Of a stretch of DNA of 64,000 bases, positions 1-11,151 are shown one piece after another. Each line of letters starts with the position of its first letter. The first letter of the stretch is position 1. The position numbers and the translations under genes are program-made. The notes under the pieces were generated by a model. That model made no database searches. It was not told where the DNA came from and worked only from the letters and a program-made list of their open reading frames with translations. The stretch comes from Heloderma charlesbogerti (lineage: Eukaryota; Chordata; Lepidosauria; Squamata; Helodermatidae). The DNA is taken from NCBI GenBank assembly GCA_026122225.1, contig JANEZZ010000297.1:1054001-1118000 (forward strand). Reading direction: 5' to 3'.

Positions 1-69
1 CAGCAGGGCTGACTACGAATGAGCTTGGGACAGATGTGCATAGCAAAGTGTTCCCTGTTAGCAACTCTC

Positions 70-262
70 CGTAAGAAGCTATTGCTCAGTGGTAGAGCCC
101 ATTGATGGCATGTAGAATGTGTCATATTTAATCCCTTGCATCTCCACAAGCAATACCAACAGAAAACCAGGATCCTGGGGAGCGGAATGGGAGAGAAGAT
201 TCCCCGCATTTCTGCTGGACTAGATGGACCAAAGGACCGACTCAGTGTAAGGAAGCATCAGA
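70..262 (+). repeat. tRNA-derived SINE
   Basis: A degraded tRNA-like head has an A-box-like GCTCAGTGGTAGAGC near position 84 and a B-box-like segment ending in AATCCCTTGCATCTCC. The 3' part (CTAGATGGACCAAAGGACCGACTCAGTGTAAGG, read in pieces) is the tail I know from a very common lizard and snake SINE. This is a Pol III-type retroposon and not a functional tRNA gene: the cloverleaf cannot be completed. Confidence 0.7.
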
Positions 263-312
263 TACATGTGCAGCCCATCCATTCCTGAGTCCCAGTTGTA
301 CCCATCCATAGC

Positions 313-367
313 TTTCCTTTCCTTTCCTTTCCTTTCCTTTCCTTTCCTTTCCTTTCCTTTCCTTTCC
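313..367. repeat. (CCTTT)n pentanucleotide repeat
   Basis: About eleven tandem copies of CCTTT are visible. The minus-strand reading frame over it (lysine/glycine/glutamate repeats) is an artefact of the repeat. Confidence 0.95.
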
Positions 368-754
368 ATGCTTTCTTTTGATTATACAGGTCAAATCTGA
401 AAAGTGTGATTTGCTAGCAGTATACAGGAATTTCCATCCCAGGCATGAACATGTCTTCCAGTGCTTCAGGTAGTTTGTCATGTCACACTCCACTGCATGA
501 GCAGCACATTAGGGTCTGTTTGCTGCACCGATCTGGCACATATTCATCAGGACGTGCTGAGCGATGAAATCTGAAAAGCTGCAGTTTGCTGAGGGCCGCA
601 ACTAAAGAACATGAACTCACTCCCTCCATTCTCCTCCAGCCCTTGAAATATATATAACATCCACAAACTGGATTCTTAAGCCAGCTTTATTTTGTTTGGT
701 TCGCTTCTCTGCAGTTACTGTTGCTTATTGATTTAGGTCATAAATACAGGTCAG

Positions 755-856
755 ATTTAACTGCTTTTAAGTTCCATTGATTTCCATGGGAGAGATTTAA
801 GAACATGCTTAACTTTCCCACTGAAATCAATGGGGCTTACAAGTGCTTAATTTTGT
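755..856. mobile_element. Palindromic MITE remnant (CCATTGA/TCAATGG type)
   Basis: An imperfect inverted repeat pairs TTTTAAGTTCCATTGATTTC with GAAATCAATGGGGCTTACAAG. It resembles the old palindromic MITEs seen at 39.2, 46.7 and 56.9 kb that carry CCATTGAATTCAATGGG. Boundaries are approximate and no target duplication was found. Confidence 0.5.
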
Positions 857-1195
857 CTAGCTTGTGCCCTTGGTTATTAAATAATGGATGTGAGAAGTGT
901 TATTTGCCCTGATACAGCAATCACTTGTGGGCACAAGGGCTTTCATGCATGCACAGAATTCCCTTCCACTGGCTTTCCCCATTAGCATTCATTTGCTTGA
1001 AGGAGCTCACAAGTGCCTATAATTCCTGACCCCCACCACCTTAAAATAAGGAGATGAAAAGTTATTCATTCACTTGTAAGTGGAGAGGCAGCTCCAGCAA
1101 CCCTGTAATATGCTAATTTGTGGACCTATAAAATCAGGTTTGAGGCCAGGGTTCAAAATGAAAATGAAAACCACTTTACTTGCCCTAATGGACAA

Positions 1196-2049
1196 TGAAC
1201 ATAAGAATATAAGAAGAGCCATGCTGGATCAGACCATATAGTCCAGCATTCTGTTCACACAGTGGCCAACCAGCTGTCCACTGTAAACTCACAAGCAGGA
1301 CATGAGTGCAACAGCATCCTCCCCCCCCCCATGTTCGCCAGCAACTGTGTACATAGGCATGCCCCCTCTGATGCTGAAGGTAGCACATAGTCATCAGGAC
1401 TAGTAGCCATTGATAGCCTTCTCCAGAAATTTGTCTAACCCCATTTTAAAGCCATCCCAATTGGTGGCCATCACTACATCCTGTGGTAGCGAGTTCCATA
1501 GTTTAACTATATGTTGTGTGAAGAAGTACTTCCTTTTATCTGTCCTGAATCTCTCACCAATCAGTTTCATGGGATGACCCAGGTTCAAGTATTATGAAAG
1601 AGGGAGAATAATGTCTCCCTATCCACTTTCTCCACACCACACATAATTTTGTATGCCTTATCATGTCTCCCCTTACCCTCCTTTTCTCCAATCTAAACAA
1701 TCCCAGCTGTTGTAACCTTCCCTCATAGGGGAGATGTTCATTTTAGTTGCCCTTTCCTGCACTTTTTCCAGCTCTACAATATCTTTTTTTTAGGTGTGGT
1801 GACCAGAACTGTACACAGTATTCCAAGTGTGGTCGCCCTTTGTATAGGGGCAGTATGATATTGGCAATTTTCTCAGTTCCTTTTCTAATTATGCCTAACA
1901 TGACGTTTGCCTTTTTTATGCACACTGGGCTGACATTTTCATCAAGCTGTCCACTTCAACCGCCAGATCTCTTTCTTGGTTGGTCATTGCTAGCTCAGAT
2001 CCCATCAGGTTATACCTGAAGCTGTATATGTGCAGAGTTACAGGGAGAG
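1196..2049 (-). mobile_element. CR1/L3-like LINE, 3' end (5' truncated)
   Basis: Read on the minus strand, frame-shifted fragments match the C-terminal end of a CR1-clade reverse transcriptase. The pieces ANVMLGIIRKGTEKIANIIL and RPHLEYCVQFWSPHLKK lie at about 1775-1915, followed by FFTQHIVKLWNSLPQDVV and a last block ending LDKFLEKAINGY at about 1400. The 3' untranslated tail contains GCTGGATCAGACC and ends in TTCTTATATTCTTATGTTC, a CR1-type 3' microsatellite terminus. The copy has frameshifts and is dead. The element at 2050 inserted into or at the edge of it. Confidence 0.85.
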
Positions 2050-2831
2050 TCGGGATGGCAGAGAATTTCTCCACGAATCTTGGGAGGCCGAATGCCAATG
2101 CATTCGGCCCCCCAAAATTGGCAGTGAAATTCTCCGCCACCCCCCCGCCACCCCCCGGGATGGGACTTACCTCCTGCGAATGTTCCTCTTGGCGGCGGGT
2201 CCCAGAAGCGGTTCAGCAGCAGTTTGGTGGGGGCGGGGGCGGTGGCCGGTCTTCCGACCGGCTGCCGCCACCACCATTACAAAATAAAGTAAAAACAAAA
2301 TAAAACAAAACACGTGATAGGCTACGTAACGATTTACATAGCCTATCACAGCTGGATTTCCAAAGTCTATTTGCGTTGCCCTTATTTTCGCCGTAGTCTA
2401 CGTAAATCTTTACGTAGACTACCCGGGCCCAAATAAGGAATGCAAATGGCGGCGCCCATGGGCGCCGCCATTTGCGTACACACTTTTTTTTTTCCAAGTC
2501 ACCCGTGATAGGCTACATAACGATTTATGTAGCCTATCATGGCTGACTTTGGAAATCTAGCCATGATAGGCTACGTAAATCGTTACGTAGCCTATCACGG
2601 GTGTTTTTTTTTTTTTCCACTTTTGTATTTCGCAGCTGGGGAGATGGGGCACTTCTCCCCAGCCTGAATTTCAGCCAGGCGAGGCGGGGCACCTCCCCCC
2701 CACCTGAATTTCAGCCGGGCGAGGCAGGGTGCCTCCCCCCCCGGCCTGAACTTCGGGGGGAGAACCGAAGCGCCTCCCCCCCACCGCGAAGCAAGCTGTG
2801 GGACCAGGTAAGTGACTTTCGTACATCCCTA
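2050..2831 (+). mobile_element. hAT-like palindromic element A1 (V/U)
   Basis: The element runs from TCGGGATGG (mutated TAGGGATGG) to CATCCCTA. It is flanked by a perfect 8-bp target duplication AGGGAGAG (2042-2049 and 2832-2839). The left V arm carries an outward splice-donor motif on the minus strand at 2170/2171 and the right U arm one on the plus strand at 2807/2808. Between them are three TGATAGGCTACG palindromes, a TAGTCTACG palindrome, a CAAATGGCGGC/GCCGCCATTTG palindrome, poly-T tracts and a GC-rich tandem unit. No transposase reading frame is present, so it is non-autonomous. The left half of the fold-back is shortened relative to A4. Confidence 0.9.
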
Positions 2832-2839
2832 AGGGAGAG

Positions 2840-4192
2840 TGTAACTTGTTAATTCTTTTAGGGCACAATCCTGTGGCCTCTAAACATAGTATGATGGGCC
2901 ACAGGATAGGGCGGATTCTCTTCCTGAGGTTGGAGGTAATGCATTGACCTTGGAAGGGGGAGTTGGAGATCCCCCACCCTGCAGCTGGCATGGGAAGAAC
3001 TGTGCCACCTGGCCTCCAAGGTCTGAAAATCAACCTCAAGGGGGGGGAGGGAGCATTCAGCTGGGTGGGTAGGGGAGGAGCCTATTGAGACAAGGATGTG
3101 TGTAACCCTGAGCCTCTTCTAGCCTCCTTCCCTCCCCTTCAAAACAGCATTGCTAGGGCTACAAGGCCTGCCTAGTGAAACCTGCAGGATGGACGAACAA
3201 AGATCACCTCCATTGCTCCTCCCACCCTGCATTGGATGATCGGAAGTCTCCAAGTTTGGGGGCTTCCAATCACTGAGGACACAGTTGATATGGTTGTGCC
3301 CTTAGTCTAGACGTTTTTCAATTGTTCTGCACTGAGGTACAGGGTTGGCCCTGTCATAAGCCACACTGAACCACTTGCCTCAGGTTGCAGATTGGGAGGG
3401 ATGGCAGAATGAGCATACCACCCAAGCCCCCACCACACTTCCAGCCTGAGAACAATGCTCCCAACAGCTGCGGCCACACTGCTTCAGCTCCTTCCATTGG
3501 CAGAAGCTGCATGACCAAGTACTTCATGACCATGCCAACATCCTGCCAGGCTGTGGAGTGCCTCTAACATGCTGCTGAAACCCTCACTGCTGCTGGCTCC
3601 CTGCCAGGGTGTGGAGTACTGCTGGTGAGTTTCTTTTATTCCAGTTAAAGTGTGGTACCTCCTGTCTCCCTTCAAACTGAAGAGAAAGTGAGTAGCGTGG
3701 CTAATGCCCAGCCAGGCACTCCATGGCTGCCAGCATCCAGCTAGGCCAGGTGACAGCTGGACCATCACATCAGACAGTAGCTCAGACCACACTTATATAG
3801 GCATGGAAAGTCTTGCCTGGCCAAGAACTGTGGTACCTTGCTAAGTCTTGCAAGATACAGTGAAGTCTTGTGATACTTTGCCAAGTCTTGGAAGACTTCG
3901 TCATAGGCTTGGCAAAGTCTGATGAGACTTTGGCAATGCTCCGCAAGACATGGGGTGGGTTTCCTGTGGCACCACTGAGAGGATAGTAGCATCCATGTTG
4001 CAGAGGCTGATGTTGGGGGGTGGCCGTGGTGTACCCTCCCCCTCCCTCAGGTGGCAAAACAGTTTGAGCCAGCCCTCTTCTGGAATTATTTCCAAAGCAG
4101 ATTTCAGGAGGTCTAACCACCATGATGCTCCACCTGAGTAGAACCCCCTTCAAATGGACATATCAGAGCATCATAGAAATGTGTAGTGAGGG
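2840..4192. other. Unassigned DNA with MITE-like fragments
   Basis: I see no gene. At 2858-2915 an inverted pair GGGCACAATCCTGTGGCC ... GGCCACAGGAT resembles the GGGTGCAATCCTATGG MITE family found elsewhere in the window. At about 3795-3945 several degenerate copies of a GCCAAGTCTTG/TTGGCAAAGTCT motif alternate in both orientations. The frames across it have no recognisable product. Confidence 0.4.
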
Positions 4193-5120
4193 TAGGGATG
4201 TCAGAGAATTTCTCCACGAGTCTCGAGGAGGCTGAATGCCAGTGCATTTGCCCCCCCGAAATTGGTGGAGAAACGGTCTGCCCCCCGCGCCCCCCAGGCT
4301 GGGACTTACCTCGTGCAAATGTCCCTGGTGGCAGCGGCTCTGGCGGCAGTTTGGCGGCGTTTCAGTGGTGGCAGCTGTGGCAGCCGGTCTTCCGACTGGC
4401 TGCTGCCGCTGCCATTTCCAAGTTAAAAAAAAAACCAACGTGATAGGCTACGTAAAGATTTACGTAGCCTATCACGGCTAGATTTTTTAAAAACACTGTG
4501 ATAGGCTACGTAAATGCTTACATAGCCTATCACGGCTGAGTGAAAACAAAAAACAAAAAATCGCGCGTACGCAAATGGCAGCGCCCATGGGCGCCGCCAT
4601 TTGCGTTCCTTATTTTGGCACGTGTAGTCTACGTAAGCATTTACGTAGACTACGGTGAAAATAAGGGGAATGCAAATAGCATTCCCCTTATTTTCACTGT
4701 AGTCTACATAAATGTTTACGTAGACTACACGTGCCAAAATAAGGAATGCAAATGGCGGCACCCATGGGTGCCGCCATTTGCGTACATGCGGTTTTTGTTT
4801 TTTTTTCAATCAGCCATGATAGGCTACGTAAACATTTACGTAGCCTATCACGGCTGACTGCAGGGACGCAAACGACGGCGGCTATGGCCGCTGCCATTTG
4901 TGTCCCGCCTGGACAGGATTCGCGGCCGGAGGGACGGGGCACCTCCCCGCCAGCCAGAATTTCGGGGGGGAGGGATGGGGCGCCTCCCCCCGGCCAGAAT
5001 TTAGGGGGGGAGGGATGGGGCGCCTCCCCCCTGCCAGAATTTCAGGGGGAGGTACGAAGCGCCTCCCCCCCACTGCGAATCAACATTCGGGTTCAGGTAA
5101 ATGACGTTCGTACATCCCTA
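4193..5120 (+). mobile_element. hAT-like palindromic element A2 (V/U)
   Basis: The element starts TAGGGATGTCAGAG and ends GTACATCCCTA. The flanks AGTGAGGG and GATATATC do not match, so the duplication is lost or an end is rearranged. Outward donors lie at 4309/4310 (minus strand, AGGTAAGT) and 5096/5097 (plus strand, CAGGTAAAT). The centre is a clear fold-back: TAGTCTACG palindromes flank CGAAAATAAGGGGAATGCAAATAGCATTCCCCTTATTTTC (approximate reading), and CAAATGGCGGC palindromes lie on each side. The U arm carries four GC-rich units with CAGAATTT. Confidence 0.85.
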
Positions 5121-5374
5121 GATATATCAGAATTTGCTTTTTGCTTGCAAATCATGTGAGCATGCACGTGTGCAGCCACAAACATAAGCTTGAGCATATG
5201 CCCGCTGAAAATATTTACAAATTTCTGAACACATGCTCGCATCTGTCTCATTTCTGATTCCCAGTCAGATTTGCGCAAGTTTCCCTAGTAGACTAAAATG
5301 GCCTTGCTTTGTGGAGGAAATTGGCACAAACTAAAGAATTTGAGCAAATTTGAGTTCTTTTTTTAAAAAAAATA

Positions 5375-5599
5375 TTATTGTACGTATACCCTGCCTTTTT
5401 CCCTCTTGCAAGAAACCCAAGCTGGCTTACATGGCCCTCCTCATTTTATCCACACAACAACCCTGTAAAGTAGGTTAGGCTAAGAGCCAGTGAATGGCCC
5501 ATCATCACCCGGGGAGTTTCATGGCTGAGTGGGGTTTAGAACCCAGATCTCCAAAGTCCTAGTCCAATTATGTAAACACTACACCACACTGGCTCTCAA
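5375..5599 (-). repeat. CORE-SINE (tRNA-derived, MIR-like)
   Basis: On the minus strand it reads GAGAGCCAGTGTGGTGTAG, then a B-box region in which the RGTTCGAATCC-like motif is degraded to GGTTCTAAACCCC, then the body with AGCCTAACCTAC and GGGTTGTTGTGTGGATAAAA, ending near a poly-A/T stretch. This is a well-known amniote SINE family. The minus-strand direction is set by the tRNA-like head at the right end. Confidence 0.85.
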
Positions 5600-5838
5600 A
5601 TTTGGGGGAGATTTATGCAAATCTCCCATTCGATCGCTGCTCTGTTCGTGCAAGTTTCCCATTTACGCAAAGCAAGCAGCAAAGGCAAATGAGAATTGGG
5701 CATGAGATGAGTGGCACGATGCTGTTCTGGAATCCTCACAATCCTGAACATTGCTCATTCACCCATCCCCCAATGCAGTGGATTCCTTGGCTTTAGAAGG
5801 ACCCCTTGCCTTAGACCTATAAGTAGAGATTATGTACG

Positions 5839-8014
5839 TAGGGATGTACGAAAGTCAATTACCTTTTCAAAGGGTGATATTTGCAGTGGGAGGGAGGTGC
5901 TCCGTTCCTTCCCCCGAAATTCTCTCCAGCTGGCTCTGCTTCGTGGAGATTCCGCAGAGCCGCCAGCTGTGGCCACCTGCAGCCAGACATCCAGCCACTC
6001 AGCAGACTGCAGGGATGCAAATGGAGGCTGCTGTAGCCGCCGCCATTTGCATCCCTGTATTTTGCCGTGATAGGCTACGTAAATATTTATGAAGCCTATC
6101 ATGGCAAAAAAACACAACAGCGGACGCAAATGGAAGCGGCAACGGCGGCCGCCATTTCTGTTCCCTTTTTTTAACCGTTTTAGCCTACATAAATATTTAC
6201 GTAGGCTATTACGGAAACAAAAAAGAAAAAGGGAACGCAAATGGTGTAGTGGCTGCCATTTGCGTTCCCTTTCCCCCCCTCCATAATAGCCTATGTAAAT
6301 ATTTATGTAGGCTAAAACAGCAAAAAAAAAAAAAAAGGGAACACAAATGGTGGCTGCCGTAGCCGCCACCATTTGCAGCCGGTGTTTTTTTTTTTTTTTT
6401 TGGCATCCCTGCGTTAGACGTGATAGGCTACATAGGGATGCACGAAAGTCACTTACCTGGTCTTGCAGCTTGCTTCGCGGTGGGGGGGGAGGCGCTTTGC
6501 TGCTCCCCCCGAAGTTCAGGCTGGGGGGGGAGGCTTCCCGCCTTGCCCAGCCAAAATTCAGGCCGGGGGGGAGGCCTCCCGCCTTGCCCGGCCGAAATTC
6601 AGGCCGGGGAGAAGCGCCCCGTCTCCCCGGCCGCGAACTTCAAAAGAAAAGAAAAAAAAATGCCCCTGTGATAGGCTACGTAACGATTAACCTAGCCTAT
6701 CATGGCTAGATCTGCAAAGTCAGCCGTGATAGGCTACGTTAATCGTCATGTAGCCTATCACGGGTGACTTTGAAAAAAAAAAAAGCGCGTACGCAAATGG
6801 CGGCCCCCATAGGGAGCCGCCATTTGCGTTCCTTATTTGGTCGCTGTAGTCTACGTAAATATTTACGTAGACTACGGCAAAAATAAGGGCAATGCTATTT
6901 GAATTGCCCTTATTTTCGCCGTAGTCTACATAAATCTTTACGTAGAATACAGCGACCAAATAAGGAACACAAATGGCGGCTCCCTATGGGGGCCGCCATT
7001 AGCCGTACGCGCTTTTTTTTTTTGTTTTAAGTCACCTGTGATAGGCTATGTGATGATTAATGTAGCCTATCATGGCTGACTTTGCAAATCTAGCCATGAT
7101 AGGCTACGTTAATCGTTACGTAGCCTATCACAGGGGCGTTTTTTGGGGTTTTTTTAATTTCTTGTAATGGCGGCGGCGGCAGCCGGTCGAAAGACCGGCT
7201 GCCGCCCCCGCCCCTGACGAAGACCTGCCAAACCGCCGCCAGGACCCGCCGCCAGGAGGGACATTCGTGAAAGGTAAGTCCCATCCCGGGGGGCGGGGGG
7301 TGGGGGTGGTGGAGAATTTCTCCCCGAACAACCTTTGGAGGACCGAATGCATTGGCACTTGGCCCCCTGAAGTTTCGGGGAGAAATTCTCCCCCATCCCT
7401 AAGGCTACATCATTATTTACATAGCCTATCATGGCTATAATGAGGAAGCGAATGGCGGCTCGAGACGCGGCTGTCATTTGCAAGTCAGCGCGGACGGCAG
7501 CAGGTAAGTGCTCCATTTCACACGCCTTTCCTGGGGTGGGGGGGTGGGGCTTCATTCCGCCACGGGTTTTGGGGGGCTGAATGCACTGGCATTTGGCCTC
7601 ACCGAGATCCATGGCGGAATCCTCTGACATCCCTACATATACGTAGCCTATCATGGCTAAAGACACAGATGCAAATGGCGGCAGCTATGCCATTTGTGTC
7701 CCTGCCCTGAGCTGTGATAGGCTACGTAGGTACTTACGTAGCCTATCATGGCTTGCCAGGGATACAAATGGTGGCCGGTGTAGTGGCCGCCATTTGCGGC
7801 CGCAGCCCGGCAGCGGCTGGAGCCACCAGAGCTGCTGCCACTGCTGGAGCCCCAGTCAGGTAGGCTCTGTTTCATGGGGCTTTCACTGGGTGGTGGGGCG
7901 GGTTGCTCTGTTCCGCCACAGATTCCTGGGGGCCGATTTCACTGGAATTCGGCCTCCCTGGAATCCATGGCTTAATTCTCTAACATCCTTATCTGGGGTG
8001 CCCTGGGAACCTGG
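5839..8014 (-). mobile_element. Composite hAT-like block A3/A5 (contains nested A4)
   Basis: A U-type left end (TAGGGATGTACGAAAGTCAATTACC) starts at 5839. A V-type right end (CTCTGACATCCCTA) closes at 7635, and a second V-type right end (CTAACATCCTTA) closes at 8014. The flanks TATGTACG (5831-5838) and CATATACG (7636-7643) agree at 6 of 8 bases, so 5839-7635 may be one element (A3). It would have been inserted in the palindrome of an older copy (A5), of which only the right half, 7636-8014, is left. Outward donors lie at 7503/7504 (CAGGTAAGT) and 7859/7860 (CAGGTAGGC). The complete element A4 sits inside at 6433-7401. Confidence 0.7.
6433..7401 (-). mobile_element. Complete hAT-like palindromic element A4 (U/V), nested
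   Basis: A4 is bounded by TAGGGATG and CATCCCTA with a perfect 8-bp duplication AGGCTACA (6425-6432 and 7402-7409). The duplicated bases are part of the host element's own GATAGGCTAC palindrome. A4 is the best example of the full architecture. A U arm with GC-rich tandem units is followed by about 240 bp that is an inverted copy of the next 240 bp, centred near 6897, and then by the V arm with ATGGCGGCGGCGGCAGCC. Outward donors lie at 6456/6457 (minus) and 7273/7274 (plus). Confidence 0.93.
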
Positions 8015-8086
8015 GGCTTCTAGCTTCTCTTCTGAGGGATCTCCTCCAGTTAGGGGCATGACAGAAAGGTTGTGTAGACCCAGCCT

Positions 8087-8673
8087 TAGGGATGTCAGAG
8101 AAATCTGCTGCGGATTCAAATGAGGCCAGATTCTTTGGAATCTGGCCTCAGGAATCTGCAGTGGATCGGGACCACTTACCTCCACTCCAGGAGGACTGGA
8201 GACGGAGCAGCACTAGGCTGCTCCTTGCCAGCCAGAGCCATTTGCCTCCTCCCTGTCCCTGCTGATCTCCATGTCTTTTCCTAAAAAAAAAAAAAAAAAA
8301 GGCAATTGGCAGGATGTGCCCATAGACTTAGACCCATATAGAGTAATAAATCTTGCATCTAAATCTATGTGTCCATAGGCTTATATGCAAGATTCACAGT
8401 TCTATTTTGTGTATAAGTCTAGGGGAAAACATCCTGCCAATTTTTTTTATTTTTTTTTTAAGAGAAGACATGGCAATCGGCAGGGACAGGGAGGAGGCGA
8501 ATGGCTCTGGTGGCAGGAGGGAAAGTAAGCAGCCCCCAAGCCGGTTTCTCCCCCCCCCCCAAATCCTTGCGAAGCAGAGCCGCTCCAGAAGATTCCAGGG
8601 AGGAGGAATGGATCGCCTCCCCCACCCTTGGATTCCCCACAGGAACAGACGGTGGGGAATCCATATAACCCTA
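8087..8673 (+). mobile_element. hAT-like element A6 (V/W variant)
   Basis: The left end TAGGGATGTCAGAGAAAT and right end ATAACCCTA are flanked by a perfect 8-bp duplication CCCAGCCT (8079-8086 and 8674-8681). The right arm is a third type (W) with GGTGGGGAATCC. The centre replaces the TACGTA palindromes with an AT-rich inverted repeat around GGCAATTGGCAGG...CCTGCCAAT and a GTGCCCATAGACTTA motif, also seen in the element at 35292. A minus-strand outward donor lies at 8179/8180. Confidence 0.88.
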
Positions 8674-8733
8674 CCCAGCCTTAACAAATCTCTGCTCAAG
8701 CTGTGAAATAAAAAGCAAACCATTCACATACAC

Positions 8734-9189
8734 TAGGGATGGCACAGGCACCCGATTCAGTCCAGGAATCTGGCAGACCTGCTCCTGTCGGCACCTACAG
8801 CTGTGCTTGCCATGCCCCTGCCTCTGCTTGCCACCTGCCTGCACTTGGCGAATTGCCTTCACTCACCCTGGCAGACTTGTCGAGCTTTGCTGTTGCCATT
8901 TTCTGAGAAATAAAATGGCGATAGCAAAAATGTGCAAATTTGCGAATGCACATATTGGCGTATGCGTGAAAATGCATATTCTATTAAAATGCACATTTTC
9001 GTACACACACTAATGTGTGCCTTTGCAAAAATGGGCGTTTCACACATAGAATATGTGCATTCACACAAATGCGCATTTTCGCCCATACAAAAACATGCCC
9101 ATTTTTGCAATTGCCGTTTAATTTTTTTTAGAAATGGTGACTGCACAGCTCAACGAGACCACTGACGGGTGTGAATTTGCACATCCCTA
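8734..9189. mobile_element. Short AT-rich TAGGGATG element B1
   Basis: It has TAGGGATGG and GCACATCCCTA ends and an 8-bp duplication ACATACAC/ACATACAT (7 of 8). The interior is made of imperfect inverted GTGCATTTTC/GAAAATGCAC motifs. There is no coding capacity. Confidence 0.85.
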
Positions 9190-9425
9190 ACATACATCTT
9201 CCTTCTCAATGGTGAATGTTCAAGTGTGTGAAGAACTGGGAGAGTGGGGAATCTCAGTCCTTTAGCTCCAGTACAGGCTACACTAACACATTCATTTTAG
9301 GTGCTACTGCTGCGCCTGTGGGGATAGCTGTGGAAATAACCCTTGACCAATCCCCAAATCTCCCCTTTCTTCACTTACCATCTCTTCGTTGAAGAGGACA
9401 AATCATGAATCCCTAATGGAAATTG

Positions 9426-11143
9426 TAGGGATGTATGAAAGTCACTTACTATTTCACGGATCTGCTTCGTGGGGGGGGGGGGAGGCGCTCCATCCCTCGC
9501 CCCGGAATCCTGCCCAGCCTGCTCCGCTCCACAGGAATTCCGCAGAGCTGCCGGCCGCCTCTGCCTGCAGCCGGACATCCGGCCGCTGGGCAGCAGGGAC
9601 ACAAATGGTGGTGGCCGTAGCCACCGCCGTTTGCATCCCTGTACTTAACCGTCATAGGCTACGTAAATATTTATGTAGCCTATCATGGCAAAGTAAAAAA
9701 AAATGCATACGCAAATGGCCCTTATTTTTACGCATTTGCGTATGCATTTTTTTTTACTTTGCCGTGATAGGCTACGTAAATATTTACATAGCCTATGATG
9801 GTTAAGTACAGGGAATGCAAACGGCCACCGCCATTTAGCATTGCCCTTATTTTCGCCGTAGTCTATGTAAATCTTTACGTAGACTAGACGTGTCAAAATA
9901 AGGAACACAAATGGCGGCGCACATGGGCCGCCGCCATTTGCGTACACGCTTTTTTTTTTTTCAAAGTCACCCATGATAGGCTACGTGACGATTTACGTAG
10001 CCTATCATGGCTGACTTTGGAAATCTAGCCGTGATAGGCTACATAAATTGTTACGTAGCCTATCATGGGTGTGTTTTTGTTTTTTTTACTTTACTTTCTT
10101 TTTTTGCAATGGCAGTGGTGGCAGCTGGTTAGAAGACCGGCCGCCGCCCCTGCCCTTGACAAAACGCCGCTGAACCGCCACCGGGACCCGCCGCCGAGAG
10201 GGACATTCGGCCACAGTAAGTCCCATCCCGGGCGGGGCGGGGGGCCGGCGGAGAATTTCCCCACCAATTTTGGTGGGCTGAATGCGTTGGCATTCGGCCT
10301 CCTGAAGATACGTGGAGAAATTCTCCGCCATCCCTAGATAGGCTACGTAACGATTTATGTAGCCTATCATGGCTGACTTTGGAAATCTAGCCATGATAGG
10401 CTACGTAAATCGTTACGTAGCCTATCACGGATGTCTATTTTTTTAACATTCACTTTTTTATTTTGCGGCCGGGGAGATGGGGCACTTCTCCCCGGCCTGA
10501 ATTTCGGCGAGGCAAGGCGGGGCGACTCCCCCCCCAGCCTGAATTTCGGCCAGGCGAGGCAGGGCGCCTCCCCCCCACCTGAATTTTGGCCAGGCAAGGC
10601 GGGGCACCTCCCCCCCCAGCCTGAACTTCGGGGGGAGAACCGAAGTGCCTCCCCCCCACCGCAAAGCAAGCTGCGGGACCAGGTAAGTGACTTTTGTACA
10701 TCCGTAGTTCTAGCCTACGTAAATATTTACGTAGGCTAGAACGGCTAAAAATAGTAAACGCAAATCCCGGCCGTCGTAGCCACCGCCATTTGCATATGCT
10801 GCACCCAGCCAGGAGACCAGCTGCTGCTGCCCACACCCACGCTGCCGCCCCCGCCCCCGCCACAACTGCCGTCCCCGCCGCCACAACTGCCGCCCCCTCC
10901 ACCGCCCTCGCCGCCGCTGCACCTGCCTACCTGCTGCCGCACCTTCCACCGCCACTGCCATGCCGCCACCGCCATACCCACTGCTGAAGCCACCATCACA
11001 TCCGCCCCAGGTAAGTACCATCCCAGGGGGTTCCGCGGGGCTGGCGGGGGGGCAGGAGGCTGTACCGCCATGGATTCCAGGGGGCCAAATGCCAGTGCAT
11101 TCAGCCTCACTGGAATCCATGGCAGACTTCTTCACCATCCCTA
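9426..11143 (-). mobile_element. Nested hAT-like composite A7
   Basis: The outer ends TAGGGATGTATGAAAG (9426) and CACCATCCCTA (11143) have a perfect 8-bp duplication GGAAATTG (9418-9425 and 11144-11151). Two further right-type termini lie inside: a V end at 10336 (CCGCCATCCCTA) and a U end at about 10704 (GTACATCCGTA). From about 9837 to 10336 the sequence is only the right half of an A4-like element, and 10337-10704 is the right third of an A1-like element. The left halves are missing, which suggests insertion followed by internal deletion. Donors lie at 10682/10683 and 11010/11011 on the plus strand. The outer right arm is unusually long and CCGCC-rich. Confidence 0.85.
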
Positions 11144-11151
11144 GGAAATTG

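Noticed and set aside
84..160. tRNA gene
   Set aside because: Only A- and B-box-like motifs of a SINE are present. No cloverleaf can be completed and a SINE tail follows.
2300..2620. Regularly spaced palindromes with unique spacers, resembling a CRISPR array
   Set aside because: The palindromes are of different classes, the spacing is irregular, they lie within transposons with target duplications, and the genome is vertebrate.
5830..6372. 180-codon minus-strand frame
   Set aside because: It crosses poly-T, palindromes and the element terminus of A3. The protein is low complexity and repeats at other A copies.
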